DNA of 64,000 bases from Porphyrobacter sp. GA68. GTDB taxonomy: Bacteria > Pseudomonadota > Alphaproteobacteria > Sphingomonadales > Sphingomonadaceae. Below are positions 35,907-45,085 of the stretch, piece after piece. Location of the stretch: contig NZ_JAKQYJ010000001.1 in assembly GCF_022605525.1 (NCBI RefSeq), positions 744,001 through 808,000 on the forward strand. Direction: 5' to 3'. Under the pieces are notes generated by a model. That model had not been told where the DNA came from. It was given only the letters and a program-made list of their open reading frames with translations, and made no database searches. Numbering within the stretch: position 1 is the stretch's first letter; every line of letters begins with the position of its first letter. A program made the position numbers and the translations under genes.

Positions 35907-36901
35907 CGATGCGCTGGGGCATCATTGGCTATGGCTGGGTCGCGCGCGATTACATGGCGCCGGGCATCTGTGCGGCCGGCGGAACCGTCGCCGCCGTCTG
36001 CGATCCGTCCGCCGCGGCCCGTGAAATCGCCGAGCGCGATGGGGCGCGGGCCTATGGCGAGGTCAGCTCCATGCTCGAGGCGGGCGGTCTCGACGCGCTT
36101 TACATCGCCGCGCCCAACAATCGCCACGAAGAAGCCCTTGATGGTGCGCTCGCTTCCGGCCTGCCGATATTGTGCGAGAAGCCTCTGGCGCAGGATGGCG
36201 CAGCCGTGGAGCGGATTGCAGATCGGGTTGCGGGCTACCGCGCACCGCTCGGCGTCGCCTTCGATCAACGCCACCATCCTGCCCATGTGGCGGTGCGCGA
36301 CCGGATTGCGGCGGGAGACCTTGGCATGGTGACGGCGGTGCGCATCGTTTATTGCTGCTGGGTCGATCCCGACTGGAACCGCGGCACCGGCGCGAACTGG
36401 CGCGCGGATGCCGGCTGTGCGGGCGGCGGTGCGGTGCTCGACCTCGCCCCGCACGGTCTGGACCTCGCGCATTTCCTGCTTGGCGAGCCTATAGAGGACA
36501 TTGCAATTACCCTCCAGCGCCGCGTGCACGATTATCCGGTCGAAGATGGCGGAATGGTCCACGGGCGGACCGCTTCGGGGGTGCTGTTCTCCAGCCACAC
36601 GTCCTACAACTGGCCGGAGCCATTGCCTCGCCGGCGTCTCGAAATCGCCGGGACCAGAGGGTTGATCGTCGCGAGCGATACGATGGGGCAGGAGGCTGGT
36701 GGCCACGCCACCCGTATCGATGCGCGGGACGGCCGGCACGAATTGCTCCTTTTTGACACCAGCCTCAGTCCATTCGCCGCACAGGCGGCGGCCTTCACGG
36801 CGCAGGTGCGCGCGGGCAGCGGAAGCTTTTCCATCGACCGCGACGTTCACGCCGCGCGGCGTTTCTTTGCTGCATACCGGGAGGCGCAAGCATGCCTTTG
36901 A
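35900..36901 (+). CDS. Gfo/Idh/MocA-family NAD(P)-dependent oxidoreductase
   Basis: 333 residues. The N-terminal Rossmann domain has WGIIGYGWVARDYMAPGI, and the signature EKP loop is ILCEKPLAQDG. The C-terminal domain has GGGAVLDLAPHGLDLAHFLLGEP (the D-x-x-x-H region that binds substrate). The family includes inositol 2-dehydrogenases, so oxidation of an inositol or sugar-inositol hydroxyl to a ketone is a reasonable guess beside ino1. ATG 35900 overlaps the previous stop; ATG 35909 (MRWGII) is an alternative start. Confidence 0.88.
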   Translation: MVTMRWGIIGYGWVARDYMAPGICAAGGTVAAVCDPSAAAREIAERDGARAYGEVSSMLEAGGLDALYIAAPNNRHEEALDGALASGLPILCEKPLAQDGAAVERIADRVAGYRAPLGVAFDQRHHPAHVAVRDRIAAGDLGMVTAVRIVYCCWVDPDWNRGTGANWRADAGCAGGGAVLDLAPHGLDLAHFLLGEPIEDIAITLQRRVHDYPVEDGGMVHGRTASGVLFSSHTSYNWPEPLPRRRLEIAGTRGLIVASDTMGQEAGGHATRIDARDGRHELLLFDTSLSPFAAQAAAFTAQVRAGSGSFSIDRDVHAARRFFAAYREAQACL

Positions 36902-37707
36902 ACCATTTCGCCTGCGCCAATTGCGGCTTCTGGCAGCAGCATTTCTCGCCGCCCGACTGCCCCGTATGCAGCGACGTGCGCAACGACTTGCCCGAAGATG
37001 GGTGGCGCTTCCTGCCCGAGCGCGACGTGGCTGCAACGCATTGGGGAAGCTTTCGCGAGGTGGCCGATAATCTGTGGGCTTTTACCACCACCCCTCATCT
37101 GGGCCTGGGCGGCACCGGTTGGCTGATCGTGACGCAAGCGGGAAATATCGCTTTCGAGGCTGCGCCTCATTACTCGCCCGACATGCTCGACAAGATCGCC
37201 GATCTCGGCGGGATTGCGTGGCTGGCCGCAAGCCATCCGCATGGCTATGGCGCGCTGTTCCAGCTGCAGCGCGAATTTGCGCCCCCCGTCGTGGCCATCC
37301 ACAAGGACGATCTCGCCTATACGAAAGCGTTCCGAGTCACGGCGCCGTTCGACGACACCCTGGAACTTGCGCCCGGCTACACCTTGCATCACGTCGGTGG
37401 ACATTATGCCGGACAAGCCGCGCTGCACGATGCGCAAGGAGGCCGGCTGTTCTGCGGCGACATGTTCAAAATCGATCAGAACACGGACGGGCGATCTACC
37501 CACGTCTCCAGCCACAAGGCGTTCCACAAGAACATTCCGCTGACCCATGGTGAACTTGCCCGGTATCGCGACGTGATCGCGCCGCTCGGCTTCGACGCCG
37601 TGCTTACCCCGTTCGAATACGCCCCTGAGATCGGCCGCGACAGAGCGCTCGCCGTTCTGGATCAGGCCCTGTCGCATCCTCCAGAGGTCAGGAGATATCC
37701 CTTGTGA
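36892..37707 (+). CDS. Metallo-beta-lactamase-fold protein with N-terminal zinc ribbon
   Basis: 271 residues. It opens with a rubredoxin-like cysteine set, FACANCGFW...PPDCPVCSD (two CxxC). An MBL fold follows: TGWLIVTQAGNIAFEAAP, LAASHPHGYGALFQLQ (the HxH position, with the usual D-H missing), YTLHHVGGHYAGQAALHD and LFCGDMFKID. Metal site 1 is mostly there but altered; the missing D-H suggests one metal or altered chemistry. It overlaps the genes on both sides. Its substrate is unknown. Confidence 0.75.
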   Translation: MPLNHFACANCGFWQQHFSPPDCPVCSDVRNDLPEDGWRFLPERDVAATHWGSFREVADNLWAFTTTPHLGLGGTGWLIVTQAGNIAFEAAPHYSPDMLDKIADLGGIAWLAASHPHGYGALFQLQREFAPPVVAIHKDDLAYTKAFRVTAPFDDTLELAPGYTLHHVGGHYAGQAALHDAQGGRLFCGDMFKIDQNTDGRSTHVSSHKAFHKNIPLTHGELARYRDVIAPLGFDAVLTPFEYAPEIGRDRALAVLDQALSHPPEVRRYPL

Positions 37708-39206
37708 ACCGCACCGGCCTGCCATCTGATCTGCCCGACGCCGCGCTCCGCTATCTCGATGCTTTTCCGAAGGGCGACATCGTTGCCTTTCCCATCGACC
37801 CGATTGATCGCGTGGGTATTCCGGTGTGGATAGTGGCGCTGTTTCCTCAAGACGAGCCGCGGCTCGAAGGTGTCATGCCCTATGGCGTCGGCTACGGTGC
37901 GGACGAAGGACAGGCGATACTGGGCGCCATGGGTGAGATCGCCGAGATGTGCTTTCCCGCCCTTTCACTTTCTCAGCGCACGAAAACCCGCGGCTCCTAT
38001 ACGGAGCTGGTCGCTGGTCTGGGCGAGCGCAGCGTTGCCGACCCCCTGACCCTGTGCCTGCCGGCGGGATCGCCCGTTGATCGCGAAACGCCGCTTGAGT
38101 GGGTGGAGGCTATCCGCCACGCCGATGGCTCCTCTGTCCTGGTCCCGATCGATCTTGCCGCCTACAATTCGGCCGAGCTTTCACACGACTACCAGCCCTT
38201 CACCACCATCATCTCCAACGGCATGGGAGCAGGACCGGATCACGACTGGGCGGTCGGCCACGGATTGTGCGAAATCCTCCAGCGGGACGGGAATGGCCTG
38301 CTATTCCGCGCGCTCGACCGTGGCATCGCGCTCGACCTGCCGGAACACGCGTCCCCCGCCATCGAAACCCTGCTCCATCGCTACCACCAAGCGGGCATTC
38401 GGCCGATCCTCAAATTCGCGACCGACGAGTTCGGCATCCCCAACATCTATTGCGTCGGGGTGGACGAGCAAGGCGATCCCGCCGAACCGATCATGGTGTC
38501 AAGCTGCGGAGAGGCCGCACATCCCGACGCCTGTGCCGCCGTGGAAAAGGCGCTCACCGAATATGCCGCAAGCCGTGCACGCAAGGCCTATGCTCATGGA
38601 GACGACCGGCAGACCCGCAGGCTCAGCCCCGCGGGTTACGTGGACCGCTTCCTGGCGCAAAGCGGCGGGGCGGCCAAAAGCTCGGACCGGCGTGCTCTCG
38701 ACGCGATGATAGGCTGGCAGGCCCGGAGCGCGGCTGATCTGCGCAGCTGGCTTGAGCCCAACATGCTCGCTGAAAACAGCTTGAAGCGCTTTTCGGATCT
38801 GCCGCACACGCCATGTCCCGACCCGCGCGATCGGGGACGGATTGCGCTGGCGCGGGTGACGGAGGCGGGATTTGACCCGCTGTACGTCGATATGACCCCG
38901 GACAACTGCCCGGTAACAACCGTCAAGCTGATCGTGCCGGGGATGGAGGTTGAGACGATGAGCTATTACCGGATCGGAGAACGCGGCGCGGCAAAATTGC
39001 TGGCCATGGACAGCGACCTGATCGGCTTTGAACCCGGACCCGGCCGCGAACCAGTGCGACTGACACCCGAAGCGATCGAGCGGCTGGGTGGCCAGCCGTT
39101 TTTTGACACGGCCCGCGCGGATGCCATCGTTGGCCCGCTCTACCCGCTGTATCGCGAACCCGAAGCGCATCATGCCGCCGCCGCTGCGCGGACACACGCG
39201 GCATGA
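37704..39206 (+). CDS. YcaO-domain protein
   Basis: 500 residues with the three ATP/Mg motifs of YcaO enzymes. Motif 1 is GVGYGADEGQAILGAMGEIAE (61-81). Motif 2 is SNGMGAGPDHDWAVGHGLCEILQRD (171-195; the usual 'E..ERD' is E..QRD here). Motif 3 is AVEKALTEYAASR (279-291). YcaO enzymes phosphorylate an amide oxygen to make azolines, thioamides or amidines. The C-terminus ends ...AAARTHAA and lacks the PxPxP motif of azoline-forming members. No E1-like partner, TfuA or short precursor gene is present. A non-peptide substrate is therefore possible (inference). The start overlaps the previous stop (GTGA). Confidence 0.85.
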   Translation: MNRTGLPSDLPDAALRYLDAFPKGDIVAFPIDPIDRVGIPVWIVALFPQDEPRLEGVMPYGVGYGADEGQAILGAMGEIAEMCFPALSLSQRTKTRGSYTELVAGLGERSVADPLTLCLPAGSPVDRETPLEWVEAIRHADGSSVLVPIDLAAYNSAELSHDYQPFTTIISNGMGAGPDHDWAVGHGLCEILQRDGNGLLFRALDRGIALDLPEHASPAIETLLHRYHQAGIRPILKFATDEFGIPNIYCVGVDEQGDPAEPIMVSSCGEAAHPDACAAVEKALTEYAASRARKAYAHGDDRQTRRLSPAGYVDRFLAQSGGAAKSSDRRALDAMIGWQARSAADLRSWLEPNMLAENSLKRFSDLPHTPCPDPRDRGRIALARVTEAGFDPLYVDMTPDNCPVTTVKLIVPGMEVETMSYYRIGERGAAKLLAMDSDLIGFEPGPGREPVRLTPEAIERLGGQPFFDTARADAIVGPLYPLYREPEAHHAAAAARTHAA

Positions 39207-40036
39207 CGCTGCGATACGCCTACAACACCAACGGCGCGGCCAATCACCGGCTCGACGACGCCCTGCGTCTGATCGCGGACAGCGGATATCAGGGGGCGGC
39301 AATTACGCTCGACCACCATCACTGCGATCCGCTCGCTCCCGATTGGCGCCAGGAGGCGGAGCGGATCGGCCGCTTGCTGGGCGATCTGGGTCTTGGCGCA
39401 ATTGTCGAGACCGGTGCGCGCTTCCTGCTCGATCCGCGCGCCAAGCACGAGCCGACCCTGATATCGCCCGAAGCGGATGGACGCGCCCGCAGGATCCAAT
39501 TCCTCTGCCGCGCGCTCGACATCGGTGCAATCTGGCAGGCCGACGCGGTCAGCTTCTGGGCCGGAGTGCCGCAACCGGGCGTCGGCCACGAAGAGGCGAT
39601 GCACTGGCTGCACGAGGGGCTGGAGCGCGTGCTCGACCATGCCCAACTTGCCGGGATAGATGCCGCCTTTGAGCCAGAACCGGGCATGCTCATCGAAACA
39701 TGCGGCGAATGGGAAGCGCTGCATGACCGCCATCCGCGCCTCAAGCTTGCGCTCGACACCGGCCATTGTCTCGTCAGCCAGGATATCGATCCAGCCTTTG
39801 CCGTGCGCCGATACGCCGACCACCTCGGGACGGTCGCCATTGAGGACATGAAAATCGGTGTTCACGTCCACCTGCCCTTCGGCGAGGGCGACATGGACGT
39901 TCCAAGTGTGCTGGCGGCGCTGCACGAAACGGGGTTCGACAGGCTGGTTTCTGTCGAGCTGTCGCGCGAGAGTCCCCAGGCGCACCGGGCCATCCCGGAC
40001 AGCATCGCCTATCTCGAGCAGCACGCCCCGGTATGA
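39203..40036 (+). CDS. Xylose-isomerase-like TIM-barrel protein
   Basis: 277 residues, TIM-barrel of the sugar-phosphate isomerase/epimerase (AP endonuclease 2) family. Metal-site stretches are VSFWAGVPQPG, AAFEPEPGMLIET (Glu), LALDTGHCLVSQD (Asp/His), VAIEDMKIGVHVHLPFGEGDMD and SVELSRESPQAHR (Glu). The same family includes inosose isomerases and dehydratases (IolI/IolE), so acting on an inositol ketone made by the Gfo/Idh/MocA protein is plausible. ATGA overlap with ycaO. The exact substrate is not derivable. Confidence 0.85.
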   Translation: MTLRYAYNTNGAANHRLDDALRLIADSGYQGAAITLDHHHCDPLAPDWRQEAERIGRLLGDLGLGAIVETGARFLLDPRAKHEPTLISPEADGRARRIQFLCRALDIGAIWQADAVSFWAGVPQPGVGHEEAMHWLHEGLERVLDHAQLAGIDAAFEPEPGMLIETCGEWEALHDRHPRLKLALDTGHCLVSQDIDPAFAVRRYADHLGTVAIEDMKIGVHVHLPFGEGDMDVPSVLAALHETGFDRLVSVELSRESPQAHRAIPDSIAYLEQHAPV

Positions 40037-41247
40037 GGATCTGCTTCGTCAGCCGCCGGTTCTTTCCCGCGATCAGCGGCATGTCGATCTATGCCATCAA
40101 TCTGCTTCGCCAGCTGGTCGAACGCGGCCACGACGTGACGATGATCAGCCAGTATCGCGGTGATGCCTTCGGCCGCGGCGTCTATGGCGGAGGTCCCCCG
40201 CCGGACGTACCCGGCGTGACCGTGATCGGCCTCGAACAGGTGGGCGAGCAGGATGGCGGCGCGTTCGAGCGTGACGTGGCGACCATGGCTGACACCATCG
40301 CGCGCCTGCATACCGAGCAGCCGTTCGATATTCTCCATGCGCAATATGGCTATCCTACCGGTTGGGCGGCGCTGATTGCCGGCCAACGGCTCGGCCTGCC
40401 GGTGGTCGTTTCCATTCAGGGCGGTGACGGACATTGGGTGGGCTCATGCTGCGAAACCCATCGGCTAGCCATGGTCCGCGTGCTCGACAACGCCAATGCC
40501 GTCCTGATCGGCGGAGACAGCTTCGCGCGGGAAGTCCACGAGCGGCTTGGCACCAGGCTGACACGCTTCACCTTTGTGCCTGGCGCGGTAGACACCGACC
40601 GCTTCGGACCTGGGGAACCGCAGGCGCTTAACCAACCAGCACGCATCCTCTATCACGGGAGAGTGGATCGCCGCAAAGGCGTGCTCGATTTCGTGGCGGC
40701 GTGCAGTCTGCTGACGGGCAGATGGCGGGCAACGATCTCCGGCATCGGGCCGGATCTCCAGGCGGCGCAGGACAGCGTCGACGCAGCCGGGCTTGGCGGC
40801 CGGATCAGCTTTTCCGGCTATGCCGACTATGCCGATGTGCCCGGGATCTATCGCGACCATCACATCTTCGCCTCGCCGACCTATGGCGAAGGGTTTTCGA
40901 ACACCATCCTCGAGGCCATGGCGAGCGGTCTGGCGATCGTTTCCTGCCGCGCCGTGGGCGTAACGGACTGCTTGCGCGACCGGGAGAACGGCCTGCTCGT
41001 CGAGCCCGCAGATGTTTCGGCGCAGGCGGCGGCGCTGCAACGTCTGGTCGACGACCGCGCGGAACGTGCGCGACTGGCGGCTGCCGCACTATCCGAATGC
41101 CGGACCACGTACAGCTGGGACGTGGTCGGCAAAATGATCGTCGACATCTATCGCCATGTCGCGGCGAGCGGGCCGCCGCGCCGGTTCGATCCCGACCTGC
41201 CCATTGATCGCGGCTGCCGGTTCCGCGCCGAGCCGCATCTGTTGTGA
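40033..41247 (+). CDS. GT4-family glycosyltransferase
   Basis: 404 residues with the GT-B layout. The acceptor side begins VSRRFFPAISGMSIYAINLLRQLVERGHDVTMI. The donor side has ARILYHGRVDRRKGVLDFVAACSLL and the E-x7-E motif SPTYGEGFSNTILEAMASGLAIVSC. It is similar in layout to MshA/BshA-type enzymes that put a GlcNAc unit on inositol phosphate or malate. With ino1 and the PIG-L gene in the same operon, transfer of an amino sugar to an inositol is the best guess (inference). ATGA overlap with the TIM-barrel gene. Confidence 0.9.
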   Translation: MRICFVSRRFFPAISGMSIYAINLLRQLVERGHDVTMISQYRGDAFGRGVYGGGPPPDVPGVTVIGLEQVGEQDGGAFERDVATMADTIARLHTEQPFDILHAQYGYPTGWAALIAGQRLGLPVVVSIQGGDGHWVGSCCETHRLAMVRVLDNANAVLIGGDSFAREVHERLGTRLTRFTFVPGAVDTDRFGPGEPQALNQPARILYHGRVDRRKGVLDFVAACSLLTGRWRATISGIGPDLQAAQDSVDAAGLGGRISFSGYADYADVPGIYRDHHIFASPTYGEGFSNTILEAMASGLAIVSCRAVGVTDCLRDRENGLLVEPADVSAQAAALQRLVDDRAERARLAAAALSECRTTYSWDVVGKMIVDIYRHVAASGPPRRFDPDLPIDRGCRFRAEPHLL

Positions 41248-41981
41248 CCCGCGTTCTGGCGATCTCTCCGCATCTGGATGATGCGGTATTTTCGGCAGGC
41301 GGCACGCTTTCGCAGCACGCAAGGATGGGTGATGGCGTCACCGTGCTGACCTGCTTCACCGGCAACGTCGCACGGCCTACCGGCTTTGCGCTCGCCTGTC
41401 AGCTGGACAAGGGATTGTCGCCCGACGTCGACTACATGCTGGTACGCAGGAAGGAGGACGAGGCGGCCTGCGAGGCGATCGGAGCCAATCCCGTTCATCT
41501 TCCGTTTCTGGAAGCGCCGCACCGGGGCTATGACAATAAAGACGCACTTTTCGCCGGACACAATCCTGTAGAGGACCAGGTTGGCGACCCTCTCGCCCAG
41601 GCTCTCGCGCGCGAGATCGAACGGCTCGCTCCAACAATCATCTACGCGCCTTATGGCGTTGGAAACCACGTCGATCACGAAGTGGTGAGAAAGGCGATCA
41701 CAAGCCTTCGTCTCGCCGCTCATCTGATCTGGTGGGAAGATTTTCCCTACGCGATGAACCGTGAGACGGCGCCATCCGACATTGAACGGCGCCAACTCGA
41801 CGACGCGGCTGCACAGGCCAAGCTTCGCGGCGTTCTTTGCTACAAGAGCCAACTCGATTTTCAGTTCGGTTCCACCGAAGAGGCCGCGCAGAAACTATCC
41901 CGGTGGAACTGCGAGGGTTTCACCTCGGCGTTTCAAGGCAGCGGCACCCATCCCGCTAGGCCGGACCCGCTGCCCGCCTAG
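41244..41981 (+). CDS. PIG-L/LmbE-family deacetylase
   Basis: 245 residues from GTG 41244. The zinc motif is ISPHLDDAVFSAGGTLSQHARMG (H-x-D-D) and the second zinc ligand is in GVGNHVDHEVVRKAI. The family deacetylates N-acetylglucosaminyl compounds; MshB and BshB do this in mycothiol and bacillithiol synthesis, giving a free amine for the next step. Last gene of the nine-gene run. Its TAG stop shares the CTAG bases with the stop of the convergent Mfd-like gene. Confidence 0.9.
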   Translation: MTRVLAISPHLDDAVFSAGGTLSQHARMGDGVTVLTCFTGNVARPTGFALACQLDKGLSPDVDYMLVRRKEDEAACEAIGANPVHLPFLEAPHRGYDNKDALFAGHNPVEDQVGDPLAQALAREIERLAPTIIYAPYGVGNHVDHEVVRKAITSLRLAAHLIWWEDFPYAMNRETAPSDIERRQLDDAAAQAKLRGVLCYKSQLDFQFGSTEEAAQKLSRWNCEGFTSAFQGSGTHPARPDPLPA

Positions 41982-44900
41982 CCATCCGCCAAGGTCTCGA
42001 GAACCGCTATCGCCGCGCGGGCCGGCTCGGCAAAAGGTTCTTCCGGGCTCATCAGCCACCGGTCGTCACTCGCGACGAGCCCGGCCGCCTGCAAGGCCTC
42101 CCCGTCCGCTGTTGCCGGAGTAAGCGCGATAGCCTTGGGCCCGGCATTCACGCTGCGGATACCTGTCTCCAAGGCGAGTATCGTCAGCACAGCCCGGTCG
42201 ATCAGCGACTGTGCAGGGTCCGGTAGCGGCCCGAACCGGTCGACCAGTTCCGCCTCGAAAGCCTCGAGTTCGGCCCGCTCGCGAAGGCGGGCGAGGCGGA
42301 TGTAGAGATTTAGTCGCACCTCATCTTCGGGGATCCAGTCGGACGGGAATGCTCCGGTCGTACCGGTGCGGATTTCAGGATGCCATTCCTGCTGCGCTTC
42401 GCCGCGCGCGCGGCGCAACGCGCCGGCAAGCAGGTGCTGGTAGAGCTCGGCACCGATCAATTTCATGTGCCCTGCCTGCGCATCGCTCAGGATGTCCCCG
42501 CCTCCCCGCTGGTCCAGATCGGCGCCAGCGATGGAAAAGCCGGAGCCGAGCTGATCGAAGGTCTCCAGCGTGCGCAGGCGCTTCTGCGTGGCGAGCGACA
42601 CCGTCTCGTCCGCAGTGGTCAGAATCACCTGCCCGCGCCGCCGCCCGCGCCCCACCCGGCCGCGCAGTTGATGAAGCTGCGCCAAGCCAAACCGATCCGA
42701 TCGCCAGATGACCATCGTGTTTGCCCGCGGCACATCAAGCCCGGTTTCGATGATGTTCGTGGCGAGCAGAATGTCGCCCGTTCCGCCGGCGAAGCGGACC
42801 ATCGCCTCGTCCAGTTCGGCAGCCGGCATCTTGCCATGCACTTCGACCAGCGAGAGATCGGGTGCAAGCCGTTCCAGGCGTTCGCGCATCTCGGCGAGAT
42901 CGGCGATCCGCGGCACAACGACGAAGCTTTGCCCCTTGCGCATCTTTTCCCGCCGCAGCGCAAGACTGATCGCCGGATCGTCGATGTCGCTGATGATGGT
43001 GCGGATCGGTTGCCGGCGGGCGGGCGGCGTGGCGATGACGGAAACCTGTTGCAGGCCGATCATCGCCCGGTGCAGGGTGCGCGGGATCGGTGTCGCGCTC
43101 ATCACCAGGAGATGGACGTCGGCCGCCTGGCGCAACCTGGCCTTGTCCGCCGCGCCAAAGCGCTGCTCCTCGTCGATGATGACAAGACCCAGCCTGGCAT
43201 AGCGAACCGATTTGCCGACAACCGCCGCAGTGCCGACCACGATGCCGACCGATCCGTCTGCCAGCCCGGCCATCACCGCCTTCTTTTCCGCTGCGCTCGT
43301 CAGCCGGGAAAGTCCGGCGACCGCAATGCCGGTGTCCGCGAAGCGGCGGGTGAATTCTTCGAGATGCTGACGCGCCAGCACGGTAGTCGGTGCGGCCACG
43401 ATCACCTGATACCCCGACAAAGCCGCGATTGCCGCGGCGCGAAGCGCCACTTCCGTCTTGCCATAGCCGACATCCCCGATGACCAGCCGTTCCATCGGCT
43501 TGCCCGAAGCAAGATCATCGCGCACCTCCGCAATGGCACGCGCCTGATCGGAGGTTTCGTTGTGGGGAAAGCCCGAGACAAAGCGCTCGTATGCGGCGGC
43601 ATCGGGGTTCATCGCAGGTGCAGACAGCTTGGCCCGTTCTTCCGCCAGCGCGATGAGCGAGGTTGCAGTTTCCGCGATGGCCTGGTCGATCTTCGCGCGG
43701 CGGTTGTCCCATCCGGTACCGTCGAGCTTGTCGCGCTTCACGCTTTCGGCATCGCCGCCATAGCGCCACAGCAGACCGGCATCGCTGACCGGCACAAGCC
43801 GCCGCGCTCCGTCTGCGTATTCAAGCGCGATCACCTCGCCCGTTTCCGCTCCTGGCTCTGGTTCCAGTCCAACCACGCTGGCAAAGCCATGATTCTCGTG
43901 GATCACCAGGTCGCCCAGGCGCAGGTCCACGCCAGCAAGGCCCACCTGACGGGCGGCGGACGGGCCGGGATCCAGCAGTGCCCGCGTTCCGAGAATATCC
44001 GCCGCCGCGACGAGCGTGACACTTGTGTCGCGTGCGCCTCGATCGAGAGGGGCGCACAGGAACACGATCCCCTCCTTGCCTTGCTCGGCTACGGCGCGCA
44101 GGCTCTCGCAATCCTCGACGACCGCGAATGTGTCGCCCAGGCGGCTGCGGAGGAATCGCAGGTCGCGCCTGCTGCCCGCCAGAGCGATGCTGCGTCCGGC
44201 CGCGCGTTCCGCCTCTAAAAAGCGCCTTGCCGCCCGCGCTGGCGACCTCGCTTCGGCGAAGCGCGGGATGCTCTCTGGACCGACGCGCGCGACGTCGCCT
44301 TCGCATCGCCAGCGCTCTGAAGCCGCCTGCCAACGGGCATCGTCGACAGCGTCGAGGCTGCTCCCCGCATCCTTCGCCGCGCGGCCGGCAAGCTGCACGA
44401 ACCGCGCTCTGCGGTGTTCCGCCTTGGGCGACAGCAGCAGGGTTCCGGGTGTCATATGATCGAGCAGGGTGGCCGACGCGTCGCCGTCCGGCTCTACCGC
44501 GCGGCCAATCTCGACGGACTTGCATTCTTCGCCGCGCAGCTGGGTGACGCCATCGAACTGATGGATCGCCGCGATCTGGCCTTCGGCGAGGTCGATCCGC
44601 ACTGGACCACCGGCGTCTGCGGGATAAAGGTCGATGACTTCGCCGCGGATGGCGATCTCGCCAGGCTCATCCACGCGGTTGTCCTCAAAATATCCCAGAG
44701 CGACTGCTTCCTCGCGGAACTGGTCGGGATCGATGGGGTCCCCCACGCCGATGCCCGGAGGTTGTGCATCGAACGCTTCCGGGGCGAGATAGCGCCGCCC
44801 GGCGGCTTCCCCCGTGGTCACGACGATGGTATCGTCAAGCCTGCCCTCGCATGAAAGCCTGCGCAGCCGCCGCAGTGCGGCGACCCGGTGGCCGACGTTA

Positions 44901-45085
44901 GCCGGCGACGCCGGCGCGTCATCGCCCGGCAGCGTGTCGCTCGCGGGTAAATGGACAACTGCCGCATCCGCCAGCAGTGCGGCGACAACCGCCGCAAGAC
45001 CTTCGGCCTCGGCGTCGTCATCACACAGGTAGAGCACCGGCCCATTGCCCATGCTGCGCATGATGCGCAGCACTTTTGCGCCCAT
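41978..45085 (-). CDS. Mfd-like transcription-repair coupling helicase, divergent
   Basis: About 1035 residues from ATG 45085 (the frame is open to TTG 45199). Order: UvrB-like N-terminal part (EEAVALGYFEDNRVDEPGEIAIRGEVIDLYPADAGG), RNA polymerase-interaction domain (DLRLGDLVIHENHGFASVVGLE), helicase motifs (Walker A GDVGYGKTEVALRAA, motif II IIDEEQRFG, motif III SATPIP, RVGRGRR motif VI) and a C-terminal TRCF domain (IRTGTTGAFPSDWIPEDEVRLNLYIRLARL). Mfd removes stalled RNA polymerase and recruits UvrA. It is shorter than usual (about 1150) and has DEEQ instead of the normal DEEH. This suggests a second, divergent copy rather than the housekeeping mfd. Confidence 0.82.
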   Translation of the reverse strand: MGAKVLRIMRSMGNGPVLYLCDDDAEAEGLAAVVAALLADAAVVHLPASDTLPGDDAPASPANVGHRVAALRRLRRLSCEGRLDDTIVVTTGEAAGRRYLAPEAFDAQPPGIGVGDPIDPDQFREEAVALGYFEDNRVDEPGEIAIRGEVIDLYPADAGGPVRIDLAEGQIAAIHQFDGVTQLRGEECKSVEIGRAVEPDGDASATLLDHMTPGTLLLSPKAEHRRARFVQLAGRAAKDAGSSLDAVDDARWQAASERWRCEGDVARVGPESIPRFAEARSPARAARRFLEAERAAGRSIALAGSRRDLRFLRSRLGDTFAVVEDCESLRAVAEQGKEGIVFLCAPLDRGARDTSVTLVAAADILGTRALLDPGPSAARQVGLAGVDLRLGDLVIHENHGFASVVGLEPEPGAETGEVIALEYADGARRLVPVSDAGLLWRYGGDAESVKRDKLDGTGWDNRRAKIDQAIAETATSLIALAEERAKLSAPAMNPDAAAYERFVSGFPHNETSDQARAIAEVRDDLASGKPMERLVIGDVGYGKTEVALRAAAIAALSGYQVIVAAPTTVLARQHLEEFTRRFADTGIAVAGLSRLTSAAEKKAVMAGLADGSVGIVVGTAAVVGKSVRYARLGLVIIDEEQRFGAADKARLRQAADVHLLVMSATPIPRTLHRAMIGLQQVSVIATPPARRQPIRTIISDIDDPAISLALRREKMRKGQSFVVVPRIADLAEMRERLERLAPDLSLVEVHGKMPAAELDEAMVRFAGGTGDILLATNIIETGLDVPRANTMVIWRSDRFGLAQLHQLRGRVGRGRRRGQVILTTADETVSLATQKRLRTLETFDQLGSGFSIAGADLDQRGGGDILSDAQAGHMKLIGAELYQHLLAGALRRARGEAQQEWHPEIRTGTTGAFPSDWIPEDEVRLNLYIRLARLRERAELEAFEAELVDRFGPLPDPAQSLIDRAVLTILALETGIRSVNAGPKAIALTPATADGEALQAAGLVASDDRWLMSPEEPFAEPARAAIAVLETLADG

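Noticed and set aside
42380-44218. Long plus-strand frame of 612 codons
   Set aside because: Antisense to the Mfd-like helicase; no domain.
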